A DNA stretch of 19,976 bases. It comes from JBDKGV01 sp039798005. GTDB taxonomy: Bacteria; Fibrobacterota; Fibrobacteria; UBA5070. Location: NCBI GenBank assembly GCA_039798005.1, contig JBDKGV010000032.1, positions 1 through 19,976 of the forward strand. Reading direction: 5' to 3'. Of the stretch, positions 8,049-14,831 are shown piece after piece. Numbering within the stretch: the first letter of the stretch is position 1; each line of letters starts with the position of its first letter. The notes beneath the pieces were generated by a model that saw nothing but the letters and a program-made list of their open reading frames with translations, did no database searches and was not told where the DNA came from. Both the position numbers and the translations under genes were made by a program.

Positions 8049-8842
8049 GTCGGGAAGCTCCTGCGACGGGTCGGGTGCGGTTGGAATTCCTGGGTACCGG
8101 AGGATCGTTCGGTACTCCGGTCTTGACGTGCCCGTGCCGTGTCTGCACGGCGCCGGAGCCGAGGGATCATCGCACCCGTTCCAGTGTGCTCTTCGAATGG
8201 GCAGGCACATCGATCGTCGTGGACACAGGCCCCGACTTCCGGCATCAGTGCCTGCGAGCCGGTGTCGATCGTCTGGATGGCGTGTGGTACACCCATGCCC
8301 ATGCCGACCACACAGCCGGCATCGATGACCTGCGGCCTTTCAGCTTGCCGCATGCTCCACTTTCCGTGAGAGGCCAGGCCGTGACCTTGGATGAACTCTC
8401 GCGTCGGCACAGCTATGCATTCAGCCTCGGGGCGGACCCCTACGGCGTAAGCAAGCCTTCGTTGATCCCTTCGGCGATCACGGGTCCCTTCACGGAGCAT
8501 GGACAACTCGTCATTCCGCTTCCGGTCAAGCACGGTCCGTTCGATGTGATCGGGTTCCGGATCGGTGCGATCGCCTACATCACGGATGTCAACGAGATCC
8601 CTATGGAGACGCAAGCGCTCCTGTGCGATCTCGATGTGCTGGTGCTTTCCGGCCTGCGCCCGAATCCCCATCCGACGCATTTTCATCTGGACGCGGCCGT
8701 GGACATGGCACGGCAGATCGGGGCGCGCCGCACCATCCTGACGCACTTGACCCATGACATGTCGCATCGCGACCTTGAGGCGTATCTGCCAAGCGGTGTC
8801 GAGCCCGCATGGGATGGCCTGGTCGTGGAGACCGTTCTCTGA
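8045..8842 (+). CDS. PhnP-like metallo-beta-lactamase-fold hydrolase
   Basis: A 265-residue metallo-hydrolase. The fold opens with VRLEFLGTGGSFGTPV. The metal motif THAHADH (83-89) supplies H84, H86, D88 and H89, and later ligands are probably the histidine of VKHG, the aspartate of YITDVNE and the histidine of HFHLDAAVD. The cysteines in CPCRVC (29, 31, 34) match the C-x-C-x-x-C structural-zinc site of PhnP, the phosphoribosyl cyclic phosphodiesterase. No phosphonate genes are nearby, so the substrate here is unknown; other family members act on cyclic phosphodiesters, possibly nucleotides. The start ATG at 8045 overlaps the stop of the cyclase gene (ATGA). Its TGA overlaps the probable CTG start of the desulfurase. 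Confidence 0.87.
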   Translation: MSREAPATGRVRLEFLGTGGSFGTPVLTCPCRVCTAPEPRDHRTRSSVLFEWAGTSIVVDTGPDFRHQCLRAGVDRLDGVWYTHAHADHTAGIDDLRPFSLPHAPLSVRGQAVTLDELSRRHSYAFSLGADPYGVSKPSLIPSAITGPFTEHGQLVIPLPVKHGPFDVIGFRIGAIAYITDVNEIPMETQALLCDLDVLVLSGLRPNPHPTHFHLDAAVDMARQIGARRTILTHLTHDMSHRDLEAYLPSGVEPAWDGLVVETVL

Positions 8843-9975
8843 TCCATCTCGACCACAACGCCACCTCTCCGTTGCGCCCGTGCGCCCGGGAGCGGCTTGA
8901 GGAATGGCTGGCCGACTCGGGATGGGGGAATCCCTCCAGCATTCATGCTTCGGGACGGGCGGCTCAAGAACATGTCGAGTCGGCGCGCGATGCCGTGGCT
9001 CGACTTTTGGGGACGCGACCCAAGCGCATCACCTTCACCAGCGGTGCGACCGAGGCCAACAATGCCTGCGTCCATGCCTGGGCTCGCCGGGACCCGTCCC
9101 GGACGATGCTGGTCGCTTCCAGGCTTGAACATCCTTCGGTGCAGGAGCCGATGCAGCGGCAAGGCGATGCATGGCAGGTGGGGTGGCTTCCGGTCACGGA
9201 GCATGGATGCGTCATGCTCGATGGCCTTTTCGGCCTGCCAGCGGAACGCGTGGCGATGCTTGCGTGCATGGCGGCCAACAACGAGACCGGAACGATCCAG
9301 CCGTGGCGCGAAGCGTGTGCATGGGGGAACGCGCATGGCGTTCCCGTCCATGTCGACCTGACGCAGTGGGTCGGCAAGATGCCCGTGGATCTTGACGCAA
9401 GCCTTGCCGCCTCCGCAAGTCTCTCCGGCCACAAACTTGGTGCGCTTTCAGGGTGTGGCGTCCTTTGGAGTCGGGAAGACCTGGCTCCGTTTCTGCGGGG
9501 AGGGCCTCAGGAACGCGACCGTCGGGCGGGCACCGAAAACCTTGCTGGCATCGTCACCTTGGGCGCCGTTGCCCGATGGCTTGCGGCAAATGGCCGGGAA
9601 GAAACCTTGCGGATGGTCGCCTTGAGTGCGCGATTGCGGGAAATCCTGGCCACCCTTCCCGGTGTGGAGCAAACCGTCCCGATGGCGGGGGCCTTGGACA
9701 ATACGGTCCATCTGCGCCTGCCGGTCGATGCGGAGTCCGTCCTGATCCGGCTGGACATGCACGGGGTGTGCGCCTCGATGGGCAGCGCCTGCAGTGCCGG
9801 AGTGGTCAAGCCTTCGAGCACCTTGGAGGCCATGGGCTGGACTCCCGGTGAATCTCGCCGCGCCTTGCGCATCTCCTTGGGATGGTCGACGACGGAAGCG
9901 CAAGTGGATGCCGTTGGCGGAATCTTGGGACAGATTCTGACAAATTCCGCAACTCGCGGAAAAACTTCGAGTTAG
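8839..9975 (+). CDS. Cysteine desulfurase (NifS/IscS family), probable CTG start
   Basis: PLP enzyme of 378 residues that takes sulfur from cysteine for Fe-S clusters or thio-modifications. Visible are the N-terminal signature IHLDHNATSPL, FTSGATEANN (66-75), the PLP lysine K199 in SLSGHKLGALSG, and the catalytic cysteine C318 in MGSACSAG. I place the start at CTG 8839. It gives MIHLDHNATSP, the canonical N-terminus of this family. Its CTG overlaps the upstream TGA (CTGA), and GGAG at 8827-8830 lies 8 bases before it. The conventional choice, ATG 8809, would add ten residues (MGWPGRGDRS), overlap the hydrolase by 34 bases and have no good ribosome-binding site. No IscU, TusA or MnmA gene is in view, so its sulfur acceptor is unknown. 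It is last in the operon. Confidence 0.93.
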   Translation: MIHLDHNATSPLRPCARERLEEWLADSGWGNPSSIHASGRAAQEHVESARDAVARLLGTRPKRITFTSGATEANNACVHAWARRDPSRTMLVASRLEHPSVQEPMQRQGDAWQVGWLPVTEHGCVMLDGLFGLPAERVAMLACMAANNETGTIQPWREACAWGNAHGVPVHVDLTQWVGKMPVDLDASLAASASLSGHKLGALSGCGVLWSREDLAPFLRGGPQERDRRAGTENLAGIVTLGAVARWLAANGREETLRMVALSARLREILATLPGVEQTVPMAGALDNTVHLRLPVDAESVLIRLDMHGVCASMGSACSAGVVKPSSTLEAMGWTPGESRRALRISLGWSTTEAQVDAVGGILGQILTNSATRGKTSS

Positions 9976-9984
9976 CATTTTCCG
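9945..9984 (+). terminator. Weak, alternative stem-loops at the end of the desulfurase gene
   Basis: Three mutually exclusive stems overlap here: TTCCGC (9945-9950) with GCGGAA (9956-9961), AACTCG (9951-9956) with CGAGTT (9968-9973), and CGGAAAA (9957-9963) with TTTTCCG (9978-9984). The middle one is followed by AGCATTTT, a poor T-tract. It may attenuate rather than stop transcription before hpf. The call is tentative. Confidence 0.25.
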
Positions 9985-10044
9985 GGCCATGTCTGATTGG
10001 CGATTCCAGGGACGGGTGATCCTTGGCGGTGGTGAAGAAGACAG

Positions 10045-10106
10045 TGGTCCGAAGTCAACTTAGGCGCTACACTAATAGCGAGGGAGTCTTCCGCAGACGG
10101 AAGGCT
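10045..10106 (+). promoter_or_regulatory. Putative hpf promoter and 5'-leader hairpin
   Basis: A -10-like TACACT (10068-10073) or TAATAG (10073-10078) lies inside the inverted repeat CGCTA/TAGCG (10065-10069 and 10076-10080); no convincing -35 is visible. Immediately downstream, AGTCTTCCG (10085-10093) pairs with CGGAAGGCT (10098-10106) around a CAGA loop, a 9-bp stem with one G-T pair. If transcription starts near 10083, this hairpin would be the first element of the mRNA. There is no T-tract, so it is not a terminator. Confidence 0.35.
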
Positions 10107-10136
10107 GGCCCCGAGTACTTCAACAAGGGATCTATC

Positions 10137-10463
10137 ATGCAGATTCAGTTCACCGGTCGCCATTTCGAAGCTTCCGAGAACCTTCAGAGCAACATTGAAG
10201 AGAAGATCCAGGCAATGGTTCGTTTCAATGACCAGGCTCAAGATGCCAAAGTCGTCTTGGACATGGCCCCCAATGGCCTTCGCATCGCAAGCGTACAGGT
10301 GGCGATCGCCCACCATGGCGTGGTTGCCGCCTCCGCTGAAGCCGAGACCATGCACAAGGCCGTCGACCTCATGCTCGACAAGCTCGAGCGCGTGCTGAAG
10401 AAGGACAACGAAAAGGCCAAGGAACACCGTGCTCCGTCGATGGATCAGGTGGTGGCCTCCTGA
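10137..10463 (+). CDS. hpf: Ribosome hibernation-promoting factor (short HPF/YfiA family)
   Basis: A 108-residue protein of the S30AE/HPF family, which binds the 30S decoding region and inactivates ribosomes in stationary phase. The first residues MQIQFTGRHFEASENLQ match the family beta-alpha start. A second strand set (AKVVLDMAPNGLRIASVQVAI) and the long C-terminal helix (AVDLMLDKLERVLKKDNEKAKEH) are clear; each is quoted as a location cue only. The length fits short HPF, without the dimerisation domain of long HPF. The start ATG at 10137 has AAGGGA at 10125-10130, six bases away; the frame is open further upstream, but that stretch holds the leader hairpin. The stop codon overlaps a CTG in the hprK frame (CTGA). 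It heads the cluster that ends with HPr. Confidence 0.92.
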   Translation: MQIQFTGRHFEASENLQSNIEEKIQAMVRFNDQAQDAKVVLDMAPNGLRIASVQVAIAHHGVVAASAEAETMHKAVDLMLDKLERVLKKDNEKAKEHRAPSMDQVVAS

Positions 10464-10498
10464 GTACTCCCTTCCAGACGACCCTTCTGGATCAAAGT

Positions 10499-10528
10499 GA
10501 CATCCAGCGTCGCGAGACGCTGGATGTC
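10499..10528 (+). repeat. Perfect 13-bp inverted repeat with GNRA tetraloop between hpf and hprK
   Basis: GACATCCAGCGTC (10499-10511) and GACGCTGGATGTC (10516-10528) are exact reverse complements separated by GCGA, a GNRA-type tetraloop. As RNA this is a very stable hairpin ending three bases before ATG 10532. No T-tract follows, so it is not an intrinsic terminator. It would bury the GGAT that could serve as ribosome-binding site for that ATG. If hprK instead starts at an upstream CTG, the hairpin lies within the coding region. Confidence 0.85.
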
Positions 10529-10531
10529 GAG

Positions 10532-11470
10532 ATGTTGCACAAGCGCTGGGGCCAAGCTCTCCAACTGGAGTTCTTGACCCCGTTCTTCGGGCAGCGGATC
10601 CCCGAAGCCGACCTGCATCGGCCAGGTCTCGCCTTGACGGGATTCCTCCAGGTCTTTTCCCATCAGCGGGTTCAGCTGGTGGGAAACACCGAATTCTTTT
10701 ATCTGGACAGCTTGACTCCGCCGGAACGCAGCGAAGTCATGCATCGCCTGGATGGCATGCCGTCGCCTCTGTGGATCTTCACTCATGGCAACCGCCCTCA
10801 CGCGGAGGTGCTGGAGGCGGCGATCGCCCAGAAGGCATGCGTTGCTTGGACTCCGCTGCCGACCTTGGAGCTTGCGCAGTCCCTGACCGAAATCCTGCAG
10901 GAGCACTTTGCCGCGTACGCAACCGTTCACGGAAGCCTGGTCGATGTCTATGGCATCGGCCTTCTCTATGTGGGGCGCAGCGGTGTGGGCAAGAGCGAAT
11001 GCGTGCTGGACCTGGTCGAGCGAGGGCACCGATTGGTGGCCGACGACGTCGTCTACCTCACGCGTCGTGGCGATGCCGTGGTCGGGACGGGCAACCAGTT
11101 GCTGGGTCAGCACATGGAAATCCGGGGCGTGGGCATCATCGATGTCGCCAGTCTCTTCGGCATCCGCGCCATCCGGCACTCCAAGCGCATTGAAATGATC
11201 GTGGAACTGCGGTTGTGGAAGGAAGGAGAAACCTACGAGCGAACGGGTTTGAATTCCTACTCTTGCAACCTCATGGGTGTGGATGTGCCGAGGACGGTCA
11301 TTCCAGTCAGCCCAGGCAAGAACATCACGGTGATATCGGAAGTTGTCGCCATGAATACCCTCCTCAAGATGCATGGCAAGGATACCGCGAAGGATTTCAA
11401 CGAACGGTTGATTGCCCTGATGAACGAGAGACGGGACGAGAGGCAGCGACGCATCGCCAGGTGGGAGTGA
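10532..11470 (+). CDS. hprK: HPr kinase/phosphorylase
   Basis: Bifunctional enzyme that phosphorylates HPr on its regulatory serine and removes the phosphate. From the ATG at 10532 the protein has 312 residues. It shows the N-terminal HPrK domain (LHRPGLALTGFLQVF), the motif HGSLVDVYGIGLLY, Walker A GRSGVGKS (148-155), LVADDVVYL and the family signature EIRGVGIIDVASLFG (196-210). The start is uncertain. Family N-termini usually carry a short strand before the equivalent of MLHKRWG, which this start removes. The frame is open through 10460-10531 with no ATG, GTG or TTG. A CTG at 10460 overlapping the hpf stop (CTGA), preceded by AGGTGG at 10447-10452, would add 24 residues. I keep the conventional start because of the hairpin at 10499-10528. 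Its substrate, HPr, is encoded 3 kb downstream in the same cluster. Confidence 0.93.
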   Translation: MLHKRWGQALQLEFLTPFFGQRIPEADLHRPGLALTGFLQVFSHQRVQLVGNTEFFYLDSLTPPERSEVMHRLDGMPSPLWIFTHGNRPHAEVLEAAIAQKACVAWTPLPTLELAQSLTEILQEHFAAYATVHGSLVDVYGIGLLYVGRSGVGKSECVLDLVERGHRLVADDVVYLTRRGDAVVGTGNQLLGQHMEIRGVGIIDVASLFGIRAIRHSKRIEMIVELRLWKEGETYERTGLNSYSCNLMGVDVPRTVIPVSPGKNITVISEVVAMNTLLKMHGKDTAKDFNERLIALMNERRDERQRRIARWE

Positions 11471-11471
11471 T

Positions 11472-12383
11472 ATGGATCGGAAGAAGTACCAGAACATCAT
11501 CGTAGGGGCCGTCGTCTTGGTGGCCCTTTTCCTGCTTGTTTTCGGCATGGCATTTCTCAATGAATTCAGCCCCGGCCAGAAGCTCGACCATTACTTCTTC
11601 ATCGCCAAGGAAGTCGGATTGCTGACCCGCGACGACCCCGTCAAGTTCAACGGCGTGAAGCAGGGCAAGGTCGTGGACATCATCCTGCTTGACGATTCGC
11701 GCGTGAAGGTCGAGGTCCAAGTGAAGGCGGGTTTCCCGATTCGCGAAGGCAGCCGCGTCAAGATCCAGAACGTGGGTCTGATGGGCGAACGCATGATCAA
11801 CATCGCGGTCAACCCGACAGGCAAGATCGTGACCCCGGGATCGACGATGGACGCCGGCTATGATTACGGCATCGCCGAGACCATGGGCGCCGCCGGTGAG
11901 CTGGTGGAACAGGCCAAGGGAATGGTCGACAAGCTGCAAGGTGTCATGGACAGCACGGTGGGGCGTCCGCAGTTCACCCATGATGTGAACGCGATCGTTC
12001 GCCGGGTCGATGAGATCACCGCACGCCTGGACAAGGTCGTGAAGGATGTCGACCCGAAGGTCCGTGGTACCGTTGATGACCTTCAGGCCACCGGGCGCAC
12101 CGCCCGTCAAGTCGCCGAGAAGGCCGCCCCCGCCGTCGAGCGGATCACCGGCAAGGCCGAAAAGATGACCGACGAGACCCAGGAACTGCTTGGAGATCTG
12201 CGGAAGATCTCCACCGACCTGAAGACTCTTTCCGAGAAGACGCGCAATGGTCAGGGCACCGTCGGAAAGCTCATGAACGATGACGCCTTCTACAAGGATC
12301 TCAACAAGACCATGAAAAATGCCGACAGCCTCATCAATCACATCCAGAAAAAGGGTCTTGATGTGAATGTGGATCTCTTCTGA
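11472..12383 (+). CDS. MCE/MlaD-family lipid-transport substrate-binding protein
   Basis: A 303-residue inner-membrane protein. One N-terminal transmembrane helix (about 8-30) is followed by an MCE domain (about 38-116, ending with the typical NVGLMGERMINI) and a long helical C-terminal part (about 130-300) with repeated amphipathic stretches, ending DVNVDLF. MlaD-type proteins form hexameric rings that pass phospholipids between membranes together with an MlaF ATPase and MlaE permease. Neither partner is in this window, so this is an orphan locus here. The ATG at 11472 follows the hprK stop by one base and has GGGAG at 11463-11467. Its TGA shares one base with the next ATG (TGATG). Its place between HPr kinase and a glucanotransferase is unusual. 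Confidence 0.88.
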   Translation: MDRKKYQNIIVGAVVLVALFLLVFGMAFLNEFSPGQKLDHYFFIAKEVGLLTRDDPVKFNGVKQGKVVDIILLDDSRVKVEVQVKAGFPIREGSRVKIQNVGLMGERMINIAVNPTGKIVTPGSTMDAGYDYGIAETMGAAGELVEQAKGMVDKLQGVMDSTVGRPQFTHDVNAIVRRVDEITARLDKVVKDVDPKVRGTVDDLQATGRTARQVAEKAAPAVERITGKAEKMTDETQELLGDLRKISTDLKTLSEKTRNGQGTVGKLMNDDAFYKDLNKTMKNADSLINHIQKKGLDVNVDLF

Positions 12384-14482
12384 TGACTGCCACGACCCGA
12401 CTCCTCTGGGCTGTGCACGATCACCAGCCGGTGGGCAATTTCGATTTCGTGTTCGAGGCCGCGTACCGCAAGGCCTATCTCCCCTTTGTCGAAGTGCTGG
12501 AGCGCCATCCGACCATCGGCGTGGACTTCCACTTTTCGGGCCCTCTCTTCGATTGGTTGGAACAGGCCCATCCCGAGTATCTGGACCGCATCGCGGCCCT
12601 GGTCGCCAACAAGCAGGCGGGCCTCTTGGCCGGCGCCTATTACGAGCCGATCCTGCCTCCGATTCCGTTCCAAGACCAAGTGGGGCAGATCCAAGCCTTG
12701 GTGGCACGCCTCAAGAAGCGCTTTGGAATCACCCCTCGCGGCATGTGGCTCGCCGAGCGCGTTTGGGAGCCGGGGCTTCCGGCGGCACTGGCTCAAGCAG
12801 GGATTGAATTCACCCTGCTCGACGGTACCCACTTCAAGCAGGTGGGTTTTGGCGACGAGAAGTTGTTCGGACGCTGGACCACCGAATCCGAAGGCCAAGC
12901 CGTCTCGGTCTTTCCGATTCACGACGGGGTGCGCGACCTCATCCCGTTTGCTTCGGTGGAGGAGGCGATTGCCCTGCTTCGCAAGCTTTCGGTCGAAGGT
13001 GGCCGCGATGTCGTCTTTGGCGACGACGGGGAGAAGTTCGGCGATTGGCCCGGCACCCATGCGCTTTGCTATGAGCAAGGGTGGCTGGAGCGGTTCTTCA
13101 CGGAAATCGAGCGGGATCCGTCGCTTTCCGTACGGCCCGTGAGCGAAGGGTACGAGGATTCCAGTTCTCAGGGCTTGGTCTACCTGCCGGCGGCGTCCTA
13201 CTTCGAGATGATGGAATGGGCCGAATCCGCCCCTCGGCAGAGTGCATTGCGCAAGGCTCGCGAAAGTCTGAAGGCCGCAGAGACTTGGTCATCCATCGCT
13301 CCGTTCGTGCGCGGCGTGTCTTGGCGAAATTTCCTGATCCGCTATCCCGAATCGAACCGGCTTCACAAGCTGGCTCAATCGTTGTCTGGCCAGATTCGAA
13401 CCGAGCTCGACCGCAAGCCGGCTCCTGCCCGGAAGAAGGCCCTTCTCAAGGCATTGGACCATGTCTGGCAGGCACAGTGCAATTGCGGCTATTGGCACGG
13501 TGTGTTCGGAGGCTTGTACCTTCCTCATCTGCGCCGGGCTCTCCACGGGCATCTGGCGCGTGCCGAGCGGTTGTTCAACGGTGAAGTCTCCAAGGTTTCC
13601 CGCACGGATTGGGATCTTGACGGGCATGAGGAAGTCGTGCTGCGTGACGCCTCCCAATGGCTTTCGATCCACTTGGGTCAGGGAGCGGGCATTCCCGTCT
13701 GGTGGCTGGATCGCCCCGCCTTGAATCTGGCTGACGCCATGACGCGTCAAGAAGAGGCCTATCACGCACGCATCGCGGGCCTTGAGGCCAAGGGCGATGG
13801 CACGAAGCTGGCCGACCAGTTCGAAGGGGCAAATCCCGAGCTTGCTCGTTTGCTTCGCTACGATGAGACTCCGCGCCACTCCGGATTGGATTGGTGGTTC
13901 CCCGAGGGGACCGAGCCAAGCCAGTGGCTGGATGGCAAGGCAAGCGAGTGCTGGGTCGGCGGGACTTGGGAAGTCCGCAAAAGTGGCGTCTCCAAGGGCG
14001 CTCCCTATGTGGAGCTCGCGCGCACCCACGGGGAATTGTCCTTCCTGCGCACCTTCAGGCTGGTGGCCGAAGGCGGCATCGAAGTGGAAACCACGATCAG
14101 CAATCACGGCAAAAAGGCAGTGCAGGGAACCCATGGAAGCGAATGGCTCTTTTGCCTGCTTGCCGGCGATGCCCCTGACCGCATCCTGACCGATCCCGCG
14201 GGTGTGGAACACCGACTTGACACGACCGGTGACGTTGCCGGTGACGCCGTGACCCTGCGCGATGGCTGGCTCGAGCTGGTGGCAAGGCTCACTTCCGACG
14301 GCGCCTCGCGCATCCAATGGCAAGGGCTGCGTACGGTCAATCAAAGCGTCGGCGGCTATGAAACCGTGTATCAGGGGACGGCCGTGATGGCTCTGCGACC
14401 TGTCAAGATTCCTGCCGGCGGAGCGGCCTCCTGGACCTTGCGTCTGGAGCTCGAACTGCCCAAGGGCAACCGGCCTCTCTGA
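12383..14482 (+). CDS. GH57 4-alpha-glucanotransferase / alpha-amylase-like enzyme
   Basis: A 699-residue glycoside hydrolase family 57 enzyme, similar in length to the archaeal GH57 4-alpha-glucanotransferases (about 660). All five family regions are visible: HDHQP (12-16), GPLFDWLE (53-60), WLAERVWEP (122-130) with the predicted nucleophile E125, FGDDGEKFG (212-220) with the acid/base aspartate at 214 or 215, and the YLPAASYFEM segment. The C-terminal half has the beta-rich accessory domains (DUF1925/DUF1926 type) of this subgroup, for example GLDWWFPEGTEPSQW. No signal peptide is present, so it should act in the cytosol on glycogen or maltodextrin. Its start shares one base with the MCE gene stop. 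HPr follows directly. Transferase versus hydrolase activity cannot be decided from sequence. Confidence 0.92.
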   Translation: MTATTRLLWAVHDHQPVGNFDFVFEAAYRKAYLPFVEVLERHPTIGVDFHFSGPLFDWLEQAHPEYLDRIAALVANKQAGLLAGAYYEPILPPIPFQDQVGQIQALVARLKKRFGITPRGMWLAERVWEPGLPAALAQAGIEFTLLDGTHFKQVGFGDEKLFGRWTTESEGQAVSVFPIHDGVRDLIPFASVEEAIALLRKLSVEGGRDVVFGDDGEKFGDWPGTHALCYEQGWLERFFTEIERDPSLSVRPVSEGYEDSSSQGLVYLPAASYFEMMEWAESAPRQSALRKARESLKAAETWSSIAPFVRGVSWRNFLIRYPESNRLHKLAQSLSGQIRTELDRKPAPARKKALLKALDHVWQAQCNCGYWHGVFGGLYLPHLRRALHGHLARAERLFNGEVSKVSRTDWDLDGHEEVVLRDASQWLSIHLGQGAGIPVWWLDRPALNLADAMTRQEEAYHARIAGLEAKGDGTKLADQFEGANPELARLLRYDETPRHSGLDWWFPEGTEPSQWLDGKASECWVGGTWEVRKSGVSKGAPYVELARTHGELSFLRTFRLVAEGGIEVETTISNHGKKAVQGTHGSEWLFCLLAGDAPDRILTDPAGVEHRLDTTGDVAGDAVTLRDGWLELVARLTSDGASRIQWQGLRTVNQSVGGYETVYQGTAVMALRPVKIPAGGAASWTLRLELELPKGNRPL

Positions 14483-14493
14483 GGAGCATGATG

Positions 14494-14769
14494 ATGGAAA
14501 AGATCACGAAGACCTTGAAAGTGGTGAATCGTTTCGGCTTGCACGCCCGGCCCTCGGCCATGGTCGTGGAGACGGCGAGCAAGTACGATGCGGACGTGTC
14601 GCTTGTGAAGGACGGCGTCCGTGCGGACGCGCGCTCGATCATGAGTGTCATGCTGCTGGCGGCCGAGCCGGGAAGTGAAATTCGATTGGAGGCTGCCGGC
14701 CCGCAGGCTGGCGAGGCCGCTGAGGCCTTGGACAAGCTGTTCCAGGCCAAGTTTCACGAAGAGGCCTGA
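14494..14769 (+). CDS. ptsH: Phosphocarrier protein HPr
   Basis: A 91-residue HPr protein. The active-site histidine H17 lies in FGLHARPSA, and the regulatory serine S48 in ARSIMSVM corresponds to Ser46, the target of HPr kinase; both sites are intact. Three ATG codons run in tandem (14488, 14491, 14494). I chose 14494 because GAGGAG at 14481-14486 then has the best spacing (7 bases) and MEKITKTLKV matches family N-termini. The other two would add one or two methionines. No enzyme I or sugar permease gene is in the window, so whether it works in sugar transport or only as a regulator with hprK is open. It is the last gene before a strong terminator. Confidence 0.95.
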   Translation: MEKITKTLKVVNRFGLHARPSAMVVETASKYDADVSLVKDGVRADARSIMSVMLLAAEPGSEIRLEAAGPQAGEAAEALDKLFQAKFHEEA

Positions 14770-14787
14770 ACGAACTGCGTGCGCATG

Positions 14788-14825
14788 AGAAAGGCCTCCG
14801 GGAATCCCGGAGGCCTTTCTGATTT
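14788..14825. terminator. Bidirectional terminator between HPr and the YceI-like gene
   Basis: AGAAAGGCCTCCGGG (14788-14802) pairs perfectly with CCCGGAGGCCTTTCT (14806-14820) around a 3-base AAT loop, a 15-bp stem. The ends are T-rich in both reading directions, so it can end the HPr operon and the converging yceI-like gene, whose stop is at 14832. Confidence 0.92.
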
Positions 14826-14831
14826 CTGCGG

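Noticed and set aside
6438..8210. A 590-codon minus-strand open frame across the diguanylate cyclase
   Set aside because: It is antisense to a protein with intact GGDEF and GAF motifs, and the translation is low in conserved features. It is a GC-driven shadow frame.
10499..10528. Intrinsic terminator between hpf and hprK
   Set aside because: The stem is strong, but no T-tract follows and coding of hprK begins three bases later. I list it as a hairpin instead.
10445..12707. Two long minus-strand frames (10445-11560 and 11397-12707) across hprK and the MCE gene
   Set aside because: Both are antisense to proteins with diagnostic motifs (Walker A, HprK signature, MCE domain) and show no domain of their own.
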